DNA from: JAXDMK01 sp963765955
Lineage (GTDB): Bacteria; Actinomycetota; Acidimicrobiia; Acidimicrobiales; AC-14
DNA: 64,000 nt
Assembly (NCBI GenBank): GCA_963765955.1
Contig: CAVXYA010000002.1
Location: 1,364,001-1,428,000 of the forward strand
Direction: 5' to 3'
Positions within the stretch are counted from its first letter, which is position 1. Each line of letters starts with the position of its first letter. Made by a program: the position numbers and the translations under genes. The notes under the pieces are model-generated. The model did no database searches. It saw only the letters and a program-made list of their open reading frames with translations, and was not told the origin of the DNA. Positions 37,918 through 47,770 of the stretch are shown here, in pieces.

Positions 37918-38427
37918 ATGGGGAGCATCGCCCTGCTGGCAATGGCACCGTCCGGCGAGACCTACATGGTCCGCGACGAGTTCGGGCGGACGTGGCTGAT
38001 CCAGCCCCCGGGTGCGGGCGATCCCCGTGTGATCGAGCCCGACGTCGTCGAGCTCGCCGTCGCCCGGCACGGCTTCGACCGGATCGACCGGGACTTCCCG
38101 AGCTGGTCGGACCTCGACCGCTTCCGCCAGGCCCGGGCCGCTTCGGCGGCTCCTCTCGCGCCGATCGAGGCAAGGCCGCTGGACCTCGACGACGTCGAGC
38201 GGCTCTTCCGGGTCGTGCGGCGCTGGGCCGACCAGGGCGAGGTCCACCGCGCCCGCCGGGCCGTGTTCGCCCTCCTGACGGCACCGACTGTGCGGGCCGA
38301 CGCCGAGGTCCATGGTCGGCTGATCGCCTTCGTCCAAGCGCTGGAAGAACCGGCGTCGCCGTTCGTGGCCGCGCCCACCTCAGAGGAGAAACGGAGGGCG
38401 CGCGACCGCTATCGAGCCGCCGCCTGA
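37918..38427 (+). CDS. Hypothetical protein, second gene of ATPase-TPR operon
   Basis: 169 residues, intact, not recognised. The N-terminal half is beta-rich (IALLAMAPSGETYMVRDEFG, then RTWLIQPPG) and the C-terminal half is helical (LDLDDVERLFRVVRRWADQG, RARRAVFALLTAPTV). AGGAG lies five bases before ATG 37918. The stop is followed after one base by the GTG of the ATPase gene, so the two are coupled. Confidence 0.7.
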   Translation: MGSIALLAMAPSGETYMVRDEFGRTWLIQPPGAGDPRVIEPDVVELAVARHGFDRIDRDFPSWSDLDRFRQARAASAAPLAPIEARPLDLDDVERLFRVVRRWADQGEVHRARRAVFALLTAPTVRADAEVHGRLIAFVQALEEPASPFVAAPTSEEKRRARDRYRAAA

Positions 38428-38428
38428 C

Positions 38429-41093
38429 GTGCAGACCGTCACCTTCTACTCCTACAAAGGCGGAACCGGACGAACCCTCCTCCTGGCCAACCTGGCCCGG
38501 TTGGCGGCCAGTCTCGGTCGCAAGGTCGTCGCCCTCGACTTCGACCTGGAGGCTCCCGGGCTCCTATACAAGCTGTTCCGGAGCGAGCCCCGGCCGCGAG
38601 CCGAGGGTCTGGTGGGATGGCTGCGGGACACCCATCGGGGACGGGACCGGCGGCATCGCTCGACGACTACGTGGTCGACGTGCCCCTGAACGGCCCCCCC
38701 TTGCACCCGGGCGGGTCGTTGACGTTGATGCCCGCCGGCCGGGCACCGTCGCCGAACTACTTCCAGGACCTGCGCCATCTTCGCCTGGAACAGGGACTGG
38801 ACGAGGGTTGGGTGCTCGACGCCCTGGTCGACCTGCGGGACCAGCTGGCCACGGACCTGGACGCCGATCTCCTGTTGGTCGACGCCCGGACAGGCATCAC
38901 CGCCACCAACCGGGTCACCACCCACGTTTTGGCGGACGAGGTCGTGGCACTGGCGCTCGACACCCCGGAGCAACTCGAAGGCACCCGCAGCGTGCTCCGG
39001 AGACTGCGGCCGCTCACGTCACTGCGGACGGACGTGCCCATCGATCTGCACCTCGTCCTCAGCCGAGTGCTACCGCGCCCCCGAGCGGAAGGCATCTACG
39101 CCCTGACGGCAAGCGAGACCGAGCAGGTGACGAGGGTCCGAGCCTTCCTGGCCGAGCCGGCGCAGCCGATCACGAGCACGGTCGAGATCGACCGCGTCCA
39201 CCTGTTGCATACCGACCCTGCCCTCAACCGAGAGGAGTTCCTCGCCCTCGAGCGCCCGGGACCATGGACTAGGATCGGCGCTCCACGTGGACTACTGGCG
39301 GATCGCCACCGCGGTGCTGGGCACCGACGTCGAGGACGCCGCAGTCAGGGTCCTGGAGGGAGCCCGCGAGCGACCCGGAGCGCCTGGAGGAGCTGGCGAA
39401 CTACTTCGTCGCCCCCGACGTCGTCGCCGAGGCCCGCGGAGCCAAGGCCGGCGTCGTAGCGAGTCGCCGCAGCCCGCACGAGGTGGGACTGGAGGAGCAG
39501 GTGGAGCTGCTCCGCCGGCAAGCCGAGACCGACCCCACCGTCCTTCCCGACCTGGCTACCCAGCTTCTCGAGGTGGCAAGTCGCCTGAAGGACCTCGGCC
39601 GGCGGGACGACGCGACCGGGCCCACCGAGGAGGCAGTGGACATCTACCGGCGGCTGGCGGAGGCCAACCCCGCCGCCTGGGAGCCCGACCTGGCGGGGTC
39701 GCTCAACAACCTGTCCAACCGCCTGGCGGAGGCGGGGCGCCGGGACGAAGGGCTGGCCGCCATCGAGGAGGCGGTGGGCATGTACCGGCGGCTGGCGGAG
39801 GCCAACCCCGCGGCCTGGGAGCCCGACCTGGCGATGTCGCTCAACAACCTGTCCGATCAGCCTGGCGGAGGCGGGGCGCCGAGACGAAGGGCTGGCGGCC
39901 ATCGAGGAGGCGGTGGGCATCCGTCGCCGGCTGGCGGAGGCCAACCCCGCCGCCTGGGAGCCCGACCTGGCGAGGTCGCTCAACAACCTGTCGGTCCGCC
40001 TGGCGGAGGCGGGGCGCCGGGACGAAGGGCTGGCCGCCGTCGAGGAGGCGGTGGGCATCGTACCGCCGGCTGGCGGAGGCCAACCCCGCGGCCTGGGAGC
40101 CCGACCTGGCGAGGTCGCTCAACAACCTGTCCATCCGCCTGGCGGAGGCGGGGCGCCGGGACGAAGGGCTGGCCGCCGTCGAGGAGGCGGTGGGCATCTA
40201 TCGCCGGCTGGCGGAGGCGAACCCCGCCGCCTGGGAGCCCGACCTGGCGATGTCGCTCAACAACCTGTCGATCGGCCTGGCGGAGGCGGGGCGCCGGGAC
40301 GAAGGGCTGGCCGCGGTCGAGGAGGCGGTGGGCATCTGCCGCCGGCTGGCGGAGGCCAACCCCGCCGCCTGGGAGCCCGACCTGGCGATGTCGCTCAACA
40401 ACCTGTCGATCGGCCTGGCGGAGGCGGGGCGCCGGGACGAAGGGCTGGCCGCCGTCGAGGAGGCGGTGGGCATCTACCGCCGGCTGGCGGAGGCCAACCC
40501 CGCCGCCTGGGAGCCCGACCTGGCGATGTCGCTCAACAACCTGTCCGTCTGCCTGGCGGAGGCGGGGCGCCGGGACGAAGGCACTGGCCGCCGTCGAGGA
40601 GGCGGTGGGCATCCGCCGCCGGCTGGCGGAGGCCAACCCCGCGGCCTGGGAGCCCGACCTGGCGAGGTCGCTCAACAACCTGTCCATCCGCCTGGCGGAG
40701 GCGGGGCGCCGGGACGAAGGGCTGGCCGCCATCGAGGAGGCGGTGGGCATCCACCGCCAGCTGGCGGAGGCCAACCCCGCCGCCTGGGAGCCCGACCTGG
40801 CGATGTCGCTCAGCAACCTGTCCGTACGCCTGGCGGAGGCGGGGCGCCGGGACGAAGGGCCTGGCCGCCATCGAGGAGGCGGTGGGCATCTACCGGCGAC
40901 TGGCGGAGGCCGAACCCCGCCGCCTGGGAGCCCGACCTGGCGAGGTCGCTCCGCAACCTCGCCGATCAGCTCAGACGCGCTCGGCCGCAGCGACCGAGGG
41001 CTGAGAAGGCGTCGGGCGGAGGCCGAACGGATCACGCCGCCGGCTCCTTCGGTCCCCCTGACGGGATACCGGGCGCCTCTCGTTTGCTGCTGA
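38429..41093 (+). pseudogene. KGGxGRT ATPase reading into a TPR repeat domain; frame broken repeatedly
   Basis: GTG 38429 starts a MinD/ParA-like ATPase: Walker A TFYSYKGGTGRTLLLANLA, KVVALDFDLEAPGLLYKLF, LLLVDARTGITATNRVTTH as Walker B region, and a C-terminal VDYWRIATAVLG. No stop separates it from ten 46-residue TPR units (consensus WEPDLARSLNNLSIRLAEAG, then RRDEGLAAVEEAVGIYRRLA), so after correction of about eight single-base shifts (near 38640, 39270, 39372 and at least five in the TPRs) one protein of about 885 residues is likely. ATPases of this KGGxGRT type joined to TPRs occur in bacterial conflict and signalling operons. A two-gene arrangement cannot be excluded. Confidence 0.72.
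39651..41030. repeat. Ten near-identical 138-bp tandem repeats encoding TPR units
   Basis: Copies begin at 39651, 39789, 39928, 40067, 40205, 40343, 40481, 40620, 40758 and 40897. Spacing is 138 or 139 bases. Each 139-base step marks a one-base insertion that breaks the frame. Copies are nearly identical at the DNA level, which implies recent duplication or homogenisation. Confidence 0.93.
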
Positions 41094-41101
41094 TCAGACC
41101 G

Positions 41102-42503
41102 TTACCCGACCGAGCCCTCCATGTTGAGCTCGATGAGGCGGGACCACTCGACGGCGTACTCCATGGGCAGCGTGCGGGTGACGGGCTCGATGAAGCCGTT
41201 GACGATCATGCCCATGGCCTGCTGCTCCGAGAGTCCCCGGCTCATCAGGTAGAAGAGCTGGTCCTCGCCCACCTTGGAGACGGTGGCCTCGTGGCCCACC
41301 CGGGCGTCGCGCTCGCCGATCTCCATGTAGGGATAGGTGTCGGAGCGGCTGTGCTCGTCGAGGATGAGGGCGTCGCAGCGCACGTGGGCCTTGACGTTCT
41401 TGGCCCCCTCCTCCACCTTGAGCAGGCCCCGGTAGGTCGTGCGGCCGCCGTCCTTGCAGATCGACTTCGACACGATGGTCGAGGTGGTCTCGGAGGCGGC
41501 GTGGACGATCTTGGCCCCCGCGTCCTGGTGCATGCCGGCGCCGGCGTAGGCCACCGACAGCACCTCACCCGAGGCCTTGGGGCCCATGAGGTAGATGGAC
41601 GGGTACTTCATCGTCAGCCGGGAGCCGATGTTGCCGTCGATCCACTCCACCCGGGCCTCGGTCTCGGCCCGGGCCCGCTTGGTGACCAGGTTGTAGACGT
41701 TGGTCGACCAGTTCTGGATGGTCGTGTAGGTGATGTGGGCCGACGGCTTGGCGATGAGCTCGACGACCGCCGAGTGGAGCGAGTCGGTCGAGTACACGGG
41801 GGCCGAGCAGCCCTCGATGTAGTGCACCGTCGAACCCTCGTCGGCGATGATCAGCGTGCGCTCGAACTGGCCCATGTTCTCGGCGTTGATCCGGAAGTAG
41901 GCCTGCAGCGGCATCTCCACGTTGACGCCCGGCGGGCACGTAGATGAACGACCCGCCCGACCACACGGCCGAGTTGAGGGCGGCGAACTTGTTGTCGCCG
42001 GGGGGGATGACCGAGCCGAAGTACTCCTTGAGGATCTCGGGGTGCTCACGCAGGGCCGAGTCCATGTCCATGAACAGGACGCCCTGCTCCTCGAGGTCTT
42101 CCCGGTTCTTGTGGTAGACGACCTCGGACTCGTACTGGGCGGTGACGCCGGCCAGGTACTTGCGCTCGGCCTCGGGGATGCCCAGCTTCTCGTAGGTCTC
42201 CTTGACCGAGTCGGGCAGCTGGTCCCACGAGCTGACCTGCTGCTCGGTGGGCTTGATGTAATAGAAGATGTCCTGGAAGTCGAGGTCGGGCATGTTGACC
42301 GCGAACCACGGCGCCATGGGCTTGCGCTCGAAGAGCTTGAGGGCCCGCAGCCGGAACTGGCGCATCCAGTCGGGCTCGCCCTTCATCCACGACATCTCGT
42401 TGACGATGTCGGCGTTCAGGCCCTTCTTGGGCTTGAAGACGTAGTCCTCGACGTCGTGCCACCCGAGCTTGTACCGGCCCAGGTCGAGTTCGGTCGTCGC
42501 CAT
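41102..42503 (-). CDS. sufB: Fe-S cluster assembly scaffold protein SufB, one frameshift
   Basis: The 467-residue protein matches SufB throughout: GLNADIVNEMSWMKGEPDWMRQ, NMPDLDFQDIFYYIKP, SGGSFIYVPPGVNVEMPLQAYFRIN after correction, QNWSTNVYNLVTKRA, and C-terminal GFIEPVTRTLPMEYAVEW. It forms the scaffold with SufC and SufD. An extra base in the run at 41934-41936 breaks the frame between YVP and GVNVE. ATG 42503 (MATTELDLG) is the family start. No other suf gene is in the window. Because the gene is normally essential, the break is probably a sequence error. Confidence 0.95.
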
Positions 42504-42546
42504 CAGCAACACCAGCTTCCAAGAGGGATGAATTTCTCCTACGTAG

Positions 42547-42574
42547 ATAGTAACAAACCACCTTCCGAAGGTCA
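42547..42574 (-). promoter_or_regulatory. Candidate sufB promoter
   Basis: On the minus strand TGACCT (42574-42569) and TACTAT (42552-42547) are separated by 16 bases. The 8-bp palindrome CTACGTAG at 42539-42546 adjoins the -10, and a near-palindrome CCTTCCGAAGG at 42561-42571 overlaps the spacer and the -35. These could be sites for a Fe-S regulator. Confidence 0.45.
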
Positions 42575-42611
42575 TCCCCTGCGCACGTGGCCCCTCGGAG
42601 GCGTCCGGCCG

Positions 42612-42617
42612 TAGCAT
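42612..42617 (+). promoter_or_regulatory. -10 element of leaderless promoter for the second YfhO-like gene
   Basis: TAGCAT lies eight bases before GTG 42626, divergent from the sufB promoter about 50 bases away. Confidence 0.4.
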
Positions 42618-42625
42618 GCCGCGCC

Positions 42626-45623
42626 GTGGCCGACGGCAGCGTTCCCGGTGGGCGGGCGACCGATGGCGGGGGACCACCTCCGCCGGTGCCGGTGCGGGGA
42701 GCCACCTTCGTCGAGGGCCTGATCGCCGCCGTCGTCCTCCTCGTCCTGCTGGGGGTCTTCCTCTGGACGCCCCTCTCGTCGGGAGGGGCGTACTCCTCCG
42801 ACGACCTGCTCCAGTCGTCGCCCCTGGTGCGGACCGTTCCCGACGACTTCGAGTTCAGCAACACCCTGCTCACCGACCCCGTCCTCCAGATGCACCCGTG
42901 GCTGGAGTGGAACAAGGAGAACCTCCTCGACGGCGACCTGCCGGTGTGGAACCCCTACAACGGGGCCGGCGCGCCCCACCTGGCCAACTTCGTGTCGGCC
43001 GTGCTGTCCCCGTTCAGCGCCCCGTTCTACGTGATGCCGTGGACGGCCGCCCTTCTCGTCTCGGCCGCCCTCAAGCTGCTCGTCCTCGGGCTGTTCACCT
43101 ACCTCTTCCTGCGCAAGATCGCCCTCTCCCACCTGGCCGGGCTGGTGGGAGCGGCCGGGTTCATGTTCGCCGCCTACAACGTGCTGTGGCTGGCCTGGCC
43201 CCATCCCGGCGCCGCCATCTGCCTGCCCGCCGGCCTGTACTTCGCCGAGGTGGCCATCCAGGCCCGCACCCGGGTGGGCCAGCGGGCGGCCTGGTGCGGC
43301 TACGCGCTGGCCGTGCTGGGCGCGTTCCTGGCCGGTCATCCGGAGACGCTGTTCTTCAGCTGGGGACTGGTGCTGGCCTACGTCCCCCTCCGCCTGCTCC
43401 TGTCCCGGGAGCTGGGCGGCGGCCGGCAGCGGCTGGCCAAGGCCGGCCAGTTCGTGGTGGCCAGCGCACTGGCGGTGGGACTGGCCGGAGTGCAGCTCCT
43501 GCCCTTCGCCGAGTACCTGCAGCGCAGCACCGCCTACGAGGAGGGCAGCGAGCGGGCCCAGGCCCACTTCGACGTCGGCTACTCGGCGCTGCACGCCTTC
43601 CCCGACCTGTTCGGGGCGCCCGGCGAAGCCTTCCACGAGCCCCAGCGCCTGGTAGGGGCGCTGAAGCTGCCCGACGGAACGCCGCTGCAGTCCAACTACA
43701 ACGAGTCGCTCGGCTTCTACGTCGGCCTGCTGATGTTGCTCCTGGCCGGCGTGGGCGTGGTGGCCGCCGTCCGCCGGCGGTCGTTGGTGGGGATCTTCCT
43801 GGCGGTGGCGGCGGTGGTCTGGTTCGTCTACGTCCACGACCTGGGTGGCATCGGGCACTCCCTCGGCACCCTGCCCCTCGTGGAGCTGAGCGCCATCAAC
43901 CGCAGCCATCCCATCTGGGCCTTCGCGGTGTGCGTGCTGGCCGCCTTCGGCTTCGACGCCCTCGCGGGACTAGGCGGCCGGTGGCGGATGGCGGGTGCGG
44001 CCGGGGTGGCCGTCGCCGGCACCCTCCTGCTGGCGGGCTCGGTGGCCCTGGCCCGGGTGACCATCGAGCGGACCGATGGGCGGGGGGCGTGGTCACCAGC
44101 CCCGCGGGCCTGGCCGCGGTCGACGACCACCTGCTCGCCATCGCCCTGACATTCCTCGCCGGGGTGGCGGTCCTGGCCACGCTGGCCGCCTTCGGCGATC
44201 GGCGCCCGGTCCGAGTCGGGGCGGGCGTGGCCGTCGTCGCCCTCGTGTTCGCCCAGTCCGGGTATCTCATGCGGGACCACAACCCGACGATCGACGAGCG
44301 CCTCGTCTTCGCCCGCTCGCCCGGCCTCGATGCGTTGGCCGCCGCCGCCGGCCCCTTCGAGGAGACGGTGAGCATGGGCAACCTCCTGTCGGCCGATGCC
44401 AACCTCTGGTACCGGCTCCGCTCCCCCGACAGCTACGACGGGATGAACGTCTACCGCTACGAGCAACTCCGCCGCGACCTGGCCGCCCTGCCCTTCCCGA
44501 TGTCGGACGCCAGGGAACTCGATGTCCTCGGCATCCGCTACGTCGCCGCCGAGAACGGCATCTACCCGGCCGCCCTGCCGGCGGCGCCCTTGCAAGAGGG
44601 GACGACGTTCACCTCCACCCTGTCTGACCTGCATGCCCTGACCGCCGTCATCGCGCCGGCGGCTGCGGTGCGGGTGCGGACGCTGCCGGCTGCCAGGTGA
44701 CCCTCGACCTGGTCGACACCGAGTCGGGCGAGACGGCGGGCCGGTCGTCGGCCCCCTGCCGCCAGCCGTACACGACCCTGTCGTTCCCGCCCGTCCCGTC
44801 CAGCGCCGGCCGCACGTACACGGTTGCCTTCGGCGGGCCGGCGCAGGTGCTGGCGTACGTGCCGTGGGCCCAGGGGATCGCCGGCCTGGAGCAGGTGGAC
44901 GGCAACGACCGGGTGGCGGTGTACCGGGCCCCGGCCAGCCCCGGCCGCTACTTCTCCCCCGCCGAGGCCCGGCCCGTGACCAGCGACGACGAGGCCCGCC
45001 GGCACCTCGTCGAACCCGGGTTCGCCATGGGCCGGACGGTCCTGGTGCACGACGACGACGTGCCGGCCACCACCGGCGCGGTGGGTGAGGTCGAGGTGCT
45101 GGAGCAACGGGCCACCGAGGTGCGCCTGCGGGTGACCCGGGCCGATCCCGGCTGGCTGGTCGCCATCCAGAACTGGTACCCGGGCTGGACCGCCTCGGTC
45201 GACGGGAAGCGCGTCGACCTCGAACGGGCCGATTACACCTTCTCCGCGGTGGCGGTCGGGGCCGGCACCCACGATGTGGTCCTCCGCTACCGCCCGGTCT
45301 CGGTGCGCTACGGGATGATCGTCACCGGCGAGGCGCTGGTCCTGATGGTCATCTGGCTGGCCACAGCGAGGACACGAACTCCACGAGCGCGTCGACCTCG
45401 GGTTCCGTGGGATCCGTCGAAGCAGCCGGAGATCCCGGAGGGTTCTGAGGCCCCTGAGGACCAAGGTCCGGACGACCAGACTCCGGACGACCAAGGTCCG
45501 GACGACCAGCCTCCGGAGCACCGGACTCGCCGGGACCGGACTCGCCAGGACCGGACTCGAAGAAACGGACTCGCCGGGACCGGACTGCGCCAGAAGGACC
45601 GGCGGCCGGGCCCGCCAGCCTGA
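42626..45623 (+). CDS. YfhO-like membrane protein (second copy), two frameshifts
   Basis: About 1000 residues. GTG 42626 starts a Pro/Gly-rich N-terminus, then about 12 membrane helices with the family's first extracellular loop (WNKENLLDGDLPVWNPYNGAG). The C-terminal domain has IQNWYPGWTASVDGKRVDLE and GAGTHDVVLRYRP, and a final helix LVLMVIWLA. Frame changes near 44085 (GGGGGG run) and 44695 break the frame. The last 85 residues are charged repeats from a 15-bp tandem repeat and lie antisense to another frame. Such proteins act in wall-polymer glycosylation. It is not adjacent to the glycan locus. Confidence 0.8.
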
Positions 45624-45816
45624 AGAAGGAGGCCCGGCCGGCACCGGCACCGGCACCGGCATTGGCGGAGGTCTCGATCTCGGCGAGGAGGGCCCCGGCG
45701 GCGGCCGCGTCGTGTCCCACGAGCACGACCGTCGCCCCTTCGGCCACCAGTCGGCGGGCCAGGGCCGGTTGGTCGAGGCCCACCACCGCCACCTTCCCCG
45801 ACAGATCCCCGGTCAC
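45349..45816 (-). CDS. Short Rossmann-like protein, antisense to the YfhO-like tail
   Basis: A 155-residue frame starts at GTG 45816 with LSGKVAVVGLDQPALARRLVAEGATVVLVGHD, which resembles the NAD-binding start of short-chain dehydrogenases, but no catalytic Tyr-x3-Lys follows. The middle is low complexity (GAGAGAGRAS, then SGPGESGPGE and PDLGRPESGRPDL repeats) and the end is EVDALVEFVSSLWPAR. It overlaps the C-terminal tail of the YfhO-like gene by 275 bases, so one of the two may not be translated as drawn. It may be a truncated SDR-like protein. Confidence 0.45.
   Translation of the reverse strand: MTGDLSGKVAVVGLDQPALARRLVAEGATVVLVGHDAAAAGALLAEIETSANAGAGAGAGRASFFRLAGPAAGPSGAVRSRRVRFFESGPGESGPGESGAPEAGRPDLGRPESGRPDLGPQGPQNPPGSPAASTDPTEPEVDALVEFVSSLWPAR
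45465..45584. repeat. 15-bp tandem repeats (about eight diverged copies)
   Basis: Units such as GGTCCGGACGACCAG and ACTCCGGACGACCAA alternate from 45465, then change into ACTCGCCGGGACCGG-type units to about 45584. They are open in both strands' frames, giving DDQxP repeats on plus and PESGRPDLG-like repeats on minus. Confidence 0.8.
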
Positions 45817-45861
45817 TCCGGCCACGCTACGACCCGCGTCCATCGGGGGTAGGAGCGGGGG

Positions 45862-46359
45862 ATGCCCGACGACACCGCGGCGGAAGCGTTCCAGCGCATC
45901 GCGGCCGACCTCGAGTACCCGATGACGATCGTCACGACCGTCGGGGCCGACGAGCGGGCCGGGTGCCTGGTCGGGTTCGCGGCCCAGTGCAGCATCGACC
46001 CGCCGCTGCTCATGGTGTGGCTGTCGAAGAAGAACCGGACCACCCGGGTGGCCCAGGACGCGTCGAGCCTGCTCGTCCACTTCCCGTCCCGCGACGACGT
46101 GGAGCTGGCGACGCTGTTCGGGTCGACGACCGGCGACGAGGTCGACAAGTTCGCCCGCTGCCGGTGGGAGCCAGGCCCCGAAGGGCTCCCCCTGCTCTCC
46201 GACTGTGCCCGGTGGGTGGCGGGGCACGTCCTCCAGCGCTTCGACACCGGCGACCACGTCGGCCACCTACTCGAGCTGTTCGCTGGTGCCGCCGGAGAGT
46301 GGGCCGGCCAGCTCGGGTTCCAGGCGGTGAAGGACCTCGACCCCGGCCACGGCGCCTAA
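45862..46359 (+). CDS. Flavin reductase-like (FMN-binding split barrel) protein
   Basis: 165 residues with the family start FQRIAADLEYPMTIVTTVGADERAGCLVGFAAQCSIDPPLLMVWLSKKN and a conserved HFPSRDD. These proteins bind FMN and reduce flavin or act as nitroreductase-like enzymes. The C-terminal half is atypical for a true reductase (HVLQRFDTGDHVGHLLELF). AGGAG lies about six bases before ATG 45862. Confidence 0.85.
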   Translation: MPDDTAAEAFQRIAADLEYPMTIVTTVGADERAGCLVGFAAQCSIDPPLLMVWLSKKNRTTRVAQDASSLLVHFPSRDDVELATLFGSTTGDEVDKFARCRWEPGPEGLPLLSDCARWVAGHVLQRFDTGDHVGHLLELFAGAAGEWAGQLGFQAVKDLDPGHGA

Positions 46360-46370
46360 GCGCGCGGAAT

Positions 46371-46398
46371 ACCTGACTGGGCAGGTCGGGTTTACACT
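46371..46398 (+). promoter_or_regulatory. Leaderless promoter with inverted-repeat operator
   Basis: TACACT at 46393-46398 lies six bases before ATG 46405. Upstream, ACCTGACT/GGGCAGGT at 46371-46386 is an imperfect inverted repeat (6 of 8 bases pair) placed where a -35 would be. This is a plausible repressor or activator site for the DUF4395-thioredoxin pair. Confidence 0.5.
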
Positions 46399-46404
46399 GT
46401 CGCC

Positions 46405-46848
46405 ATGTCCCGCAGCCCGTCGCCGATCGACCCTCGCGGGCCGCGCTTCAACCAGGCCGTCCTCGCCAGCGCCCTCCTCATCGGCTTCGTGTTCGACTGG
46501 AAGTTGGTTGTCCCCCTCTTCGCCGTGGTCCTGCTGCTGGGCGCCGCCTTCGGCCCCCGCTACGGACCGTTCCTGCGCCTCTACGCCGAGGTGATCAAGC
46601 CCCGCCTGGCTCCCCCGAAGGAGCTCGAGGATCCCCGCCCGCCCCGGTTCGCGTCCACCGTCGGCGTGATCTTCCTGGGCGCCGCCACCGTCTCCTTCGC
46701 CGCCGGGGCTTCGACCCTCGGGTGGGCCCTGGCCCTGTTGGTGGCGGTGCTCGCCGGGCTGTCGGCCACCACCGGCATCTGCGTCGGATGCGAGATGTGG
46801 CTCTTCGTCGCCCGACGGAGGGGCATCGTGGCCGGGACCGGCGCGTGA
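46405..46848 (+). CDS. DUF4395 membrane protein
   Basis: 147 residues with the family start IDPRGPRFNQAVLA, four membrane segments and a conserved ATTGICVGCEMW with two cysteines near the end. DUF4395 proteins are commonly next to thioredoxin-like proteins, as here, and the cysteine pair may exchange disulfides with the partner. The next gene starts with a GTGA overlap, so they are coupled. No Shine-Dalgarno is present. Confidence 0.85.
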   Translation: MSRSPSPIDPRGPRFNQAVLASALLIGFVFDWKLVVPLFAVVLLLGAAFGPRYGPFLRLYAEVIKPRLAPPKELEDPRPPRFASTVGVIFLGAATVSFAAGASTLGWALALLVAVLAGLSATTGICVGCEMWLFVARRRGIVAGTGA

Positions 46849-47234
46849 TCCCCCTGCGGCTGCTGATCGTCGTCGTCCTCGCCTTCGGCGTCTTGCTCGT
46901 CGCCCGCCTGTTCCGCCAATGGCGGGGCCGGGTGCGCACCGAGACGCCGGCCACGCCCCTCATCCCCCTGTCGATACGGGCCGGCGCCGAGCGCACGTGG
47001 GTGATCTTCACCACCCCCCTGTGCGCCACCTGCGGGCCCATCGCCGACCGGCTGCGGGCCACCGAGCCCGACGCCAACGTGGTGACGATCGACGCCATCG
47101 CCCAGCCCCGCCTGTCCCACGCCTTCCAGGTGCGCAGCGCGCCCACCGTGCTGCTGGCCGACGGCGACGGGCGGGTGCAGGCCCGCCTGGTCGGCGCCGA
47201 GGCGTTCGAGCGTTACGTGCGCAACCCCACGTAG
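46845..47234 (+). CDS. Membrane-anchored thioredoxin-like protein
   Basis: 129 residues: an N-terminal anchor (LLIVVVLAFGVLLVARLF), then a thioredoxin fold with the active-site motif CATC (VIFTTPLCATCGPIADRL) and the cis-Pro loop RSAPTVLLADGDG. It probably reduces or shuffles disulfides on the outer face together with DUF4395. GTG 46845 overlaps the preceding stop. The 3' end overlaps the convergent rmlC gene by 22 bases. Confidence 0.87.
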   Translation: MIPLRLLIVVVLAFGVLLVARLFRQWRGRVRTETPATPLIPLSIRAGAERTWVIFTTPLCATCGPIADRLRATEPDANVVTIDAIAQPRLSHAFQVRSAPTVLLADGDGRVQARLVGAEAFERYVRNPT

Positions 47235-47770
47235 GGCTGGCGGCCGGGCGGGAGCTGACTGCGGGCGGGGTTGTTGCGGTCGCGGTCGGAGAGCACCGGG
47301 TCGGCCACGCCCCAGTCGGCGCCGATCTCGGGGTCGTCCCAGGCCACGCCCAGCTCGTCGTCGGGGTTGTAGTACTGGTCGACCAGGTAGGTCAGGGTGA
47401 GGTCGGTGAGGGCGGCGAAGCCGTGGGCCACGCCGGGCGGGATGAACACACCCCGGCCGTCCTCGTCACCGAGGTCGAGCTCGAGGGTGGCCCCGTCGGT
47501 CTTGGAGCCTTCCCGCAGGTCGTGGAGCACCACCCGGGCCCGGCCCCGGGTCATGTACCAGTAGTCGGCCTGGTGGAGGTGGTAGTGGAGACCGACCACC
47601 GCCCCCGCCTGCTTGTCGGACCGGTTGCCCTGCACCATCTCCCGCCCGTTGGGGAACCACGACCGCCGGTAGCTCTCGACGAAGCGGCCCCTCGCGTCGC
47701 CGAACGTGGCCGGCTCCACGATGTAGACGCCGGCGATCACATCGGACTCGGTGACCCGCGTGGCGCTCAT
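47213..47770 (-). CDS. rmlC: dTDP-4-dehydrorhamnose 3,5-epimerase family protein
   Basis: 185 residues with RmlC features: GRFVESYRRSWFP, MVQGNRSDKQAGAVVGLHYH with the catalytic His, DLREGSKTDG, IPPGVAHGFAALTD and YYNPDDELGVAWDDPEIGADW. RmlC epimerises the keto-sugar to dTDP-4-keto-L-rhamnose. ATG 47770 overlaps the flavin-reductase stop as ATGA. The rmlA/B/D genes are not in the window, so a related non-rhamnose epimerase is possible. Confidence 0.9.
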   Translation of the reverse strand: MSATRVTESDVIAGVYIVEPATFGDARGRFVESYRRSWFPNGREMVQGNRSDKQAGAVVGLHYHLHQADYWYMTRGRARVVLHDLREGSKTDGATLELDLGDEDGRGVFIPPGVAHGFAALTDLTLTYLVDQYYNPDDELGVAWDDPEIGADWGVADPVLSDRDRNNPARSQLPPGRQPYVGLRT

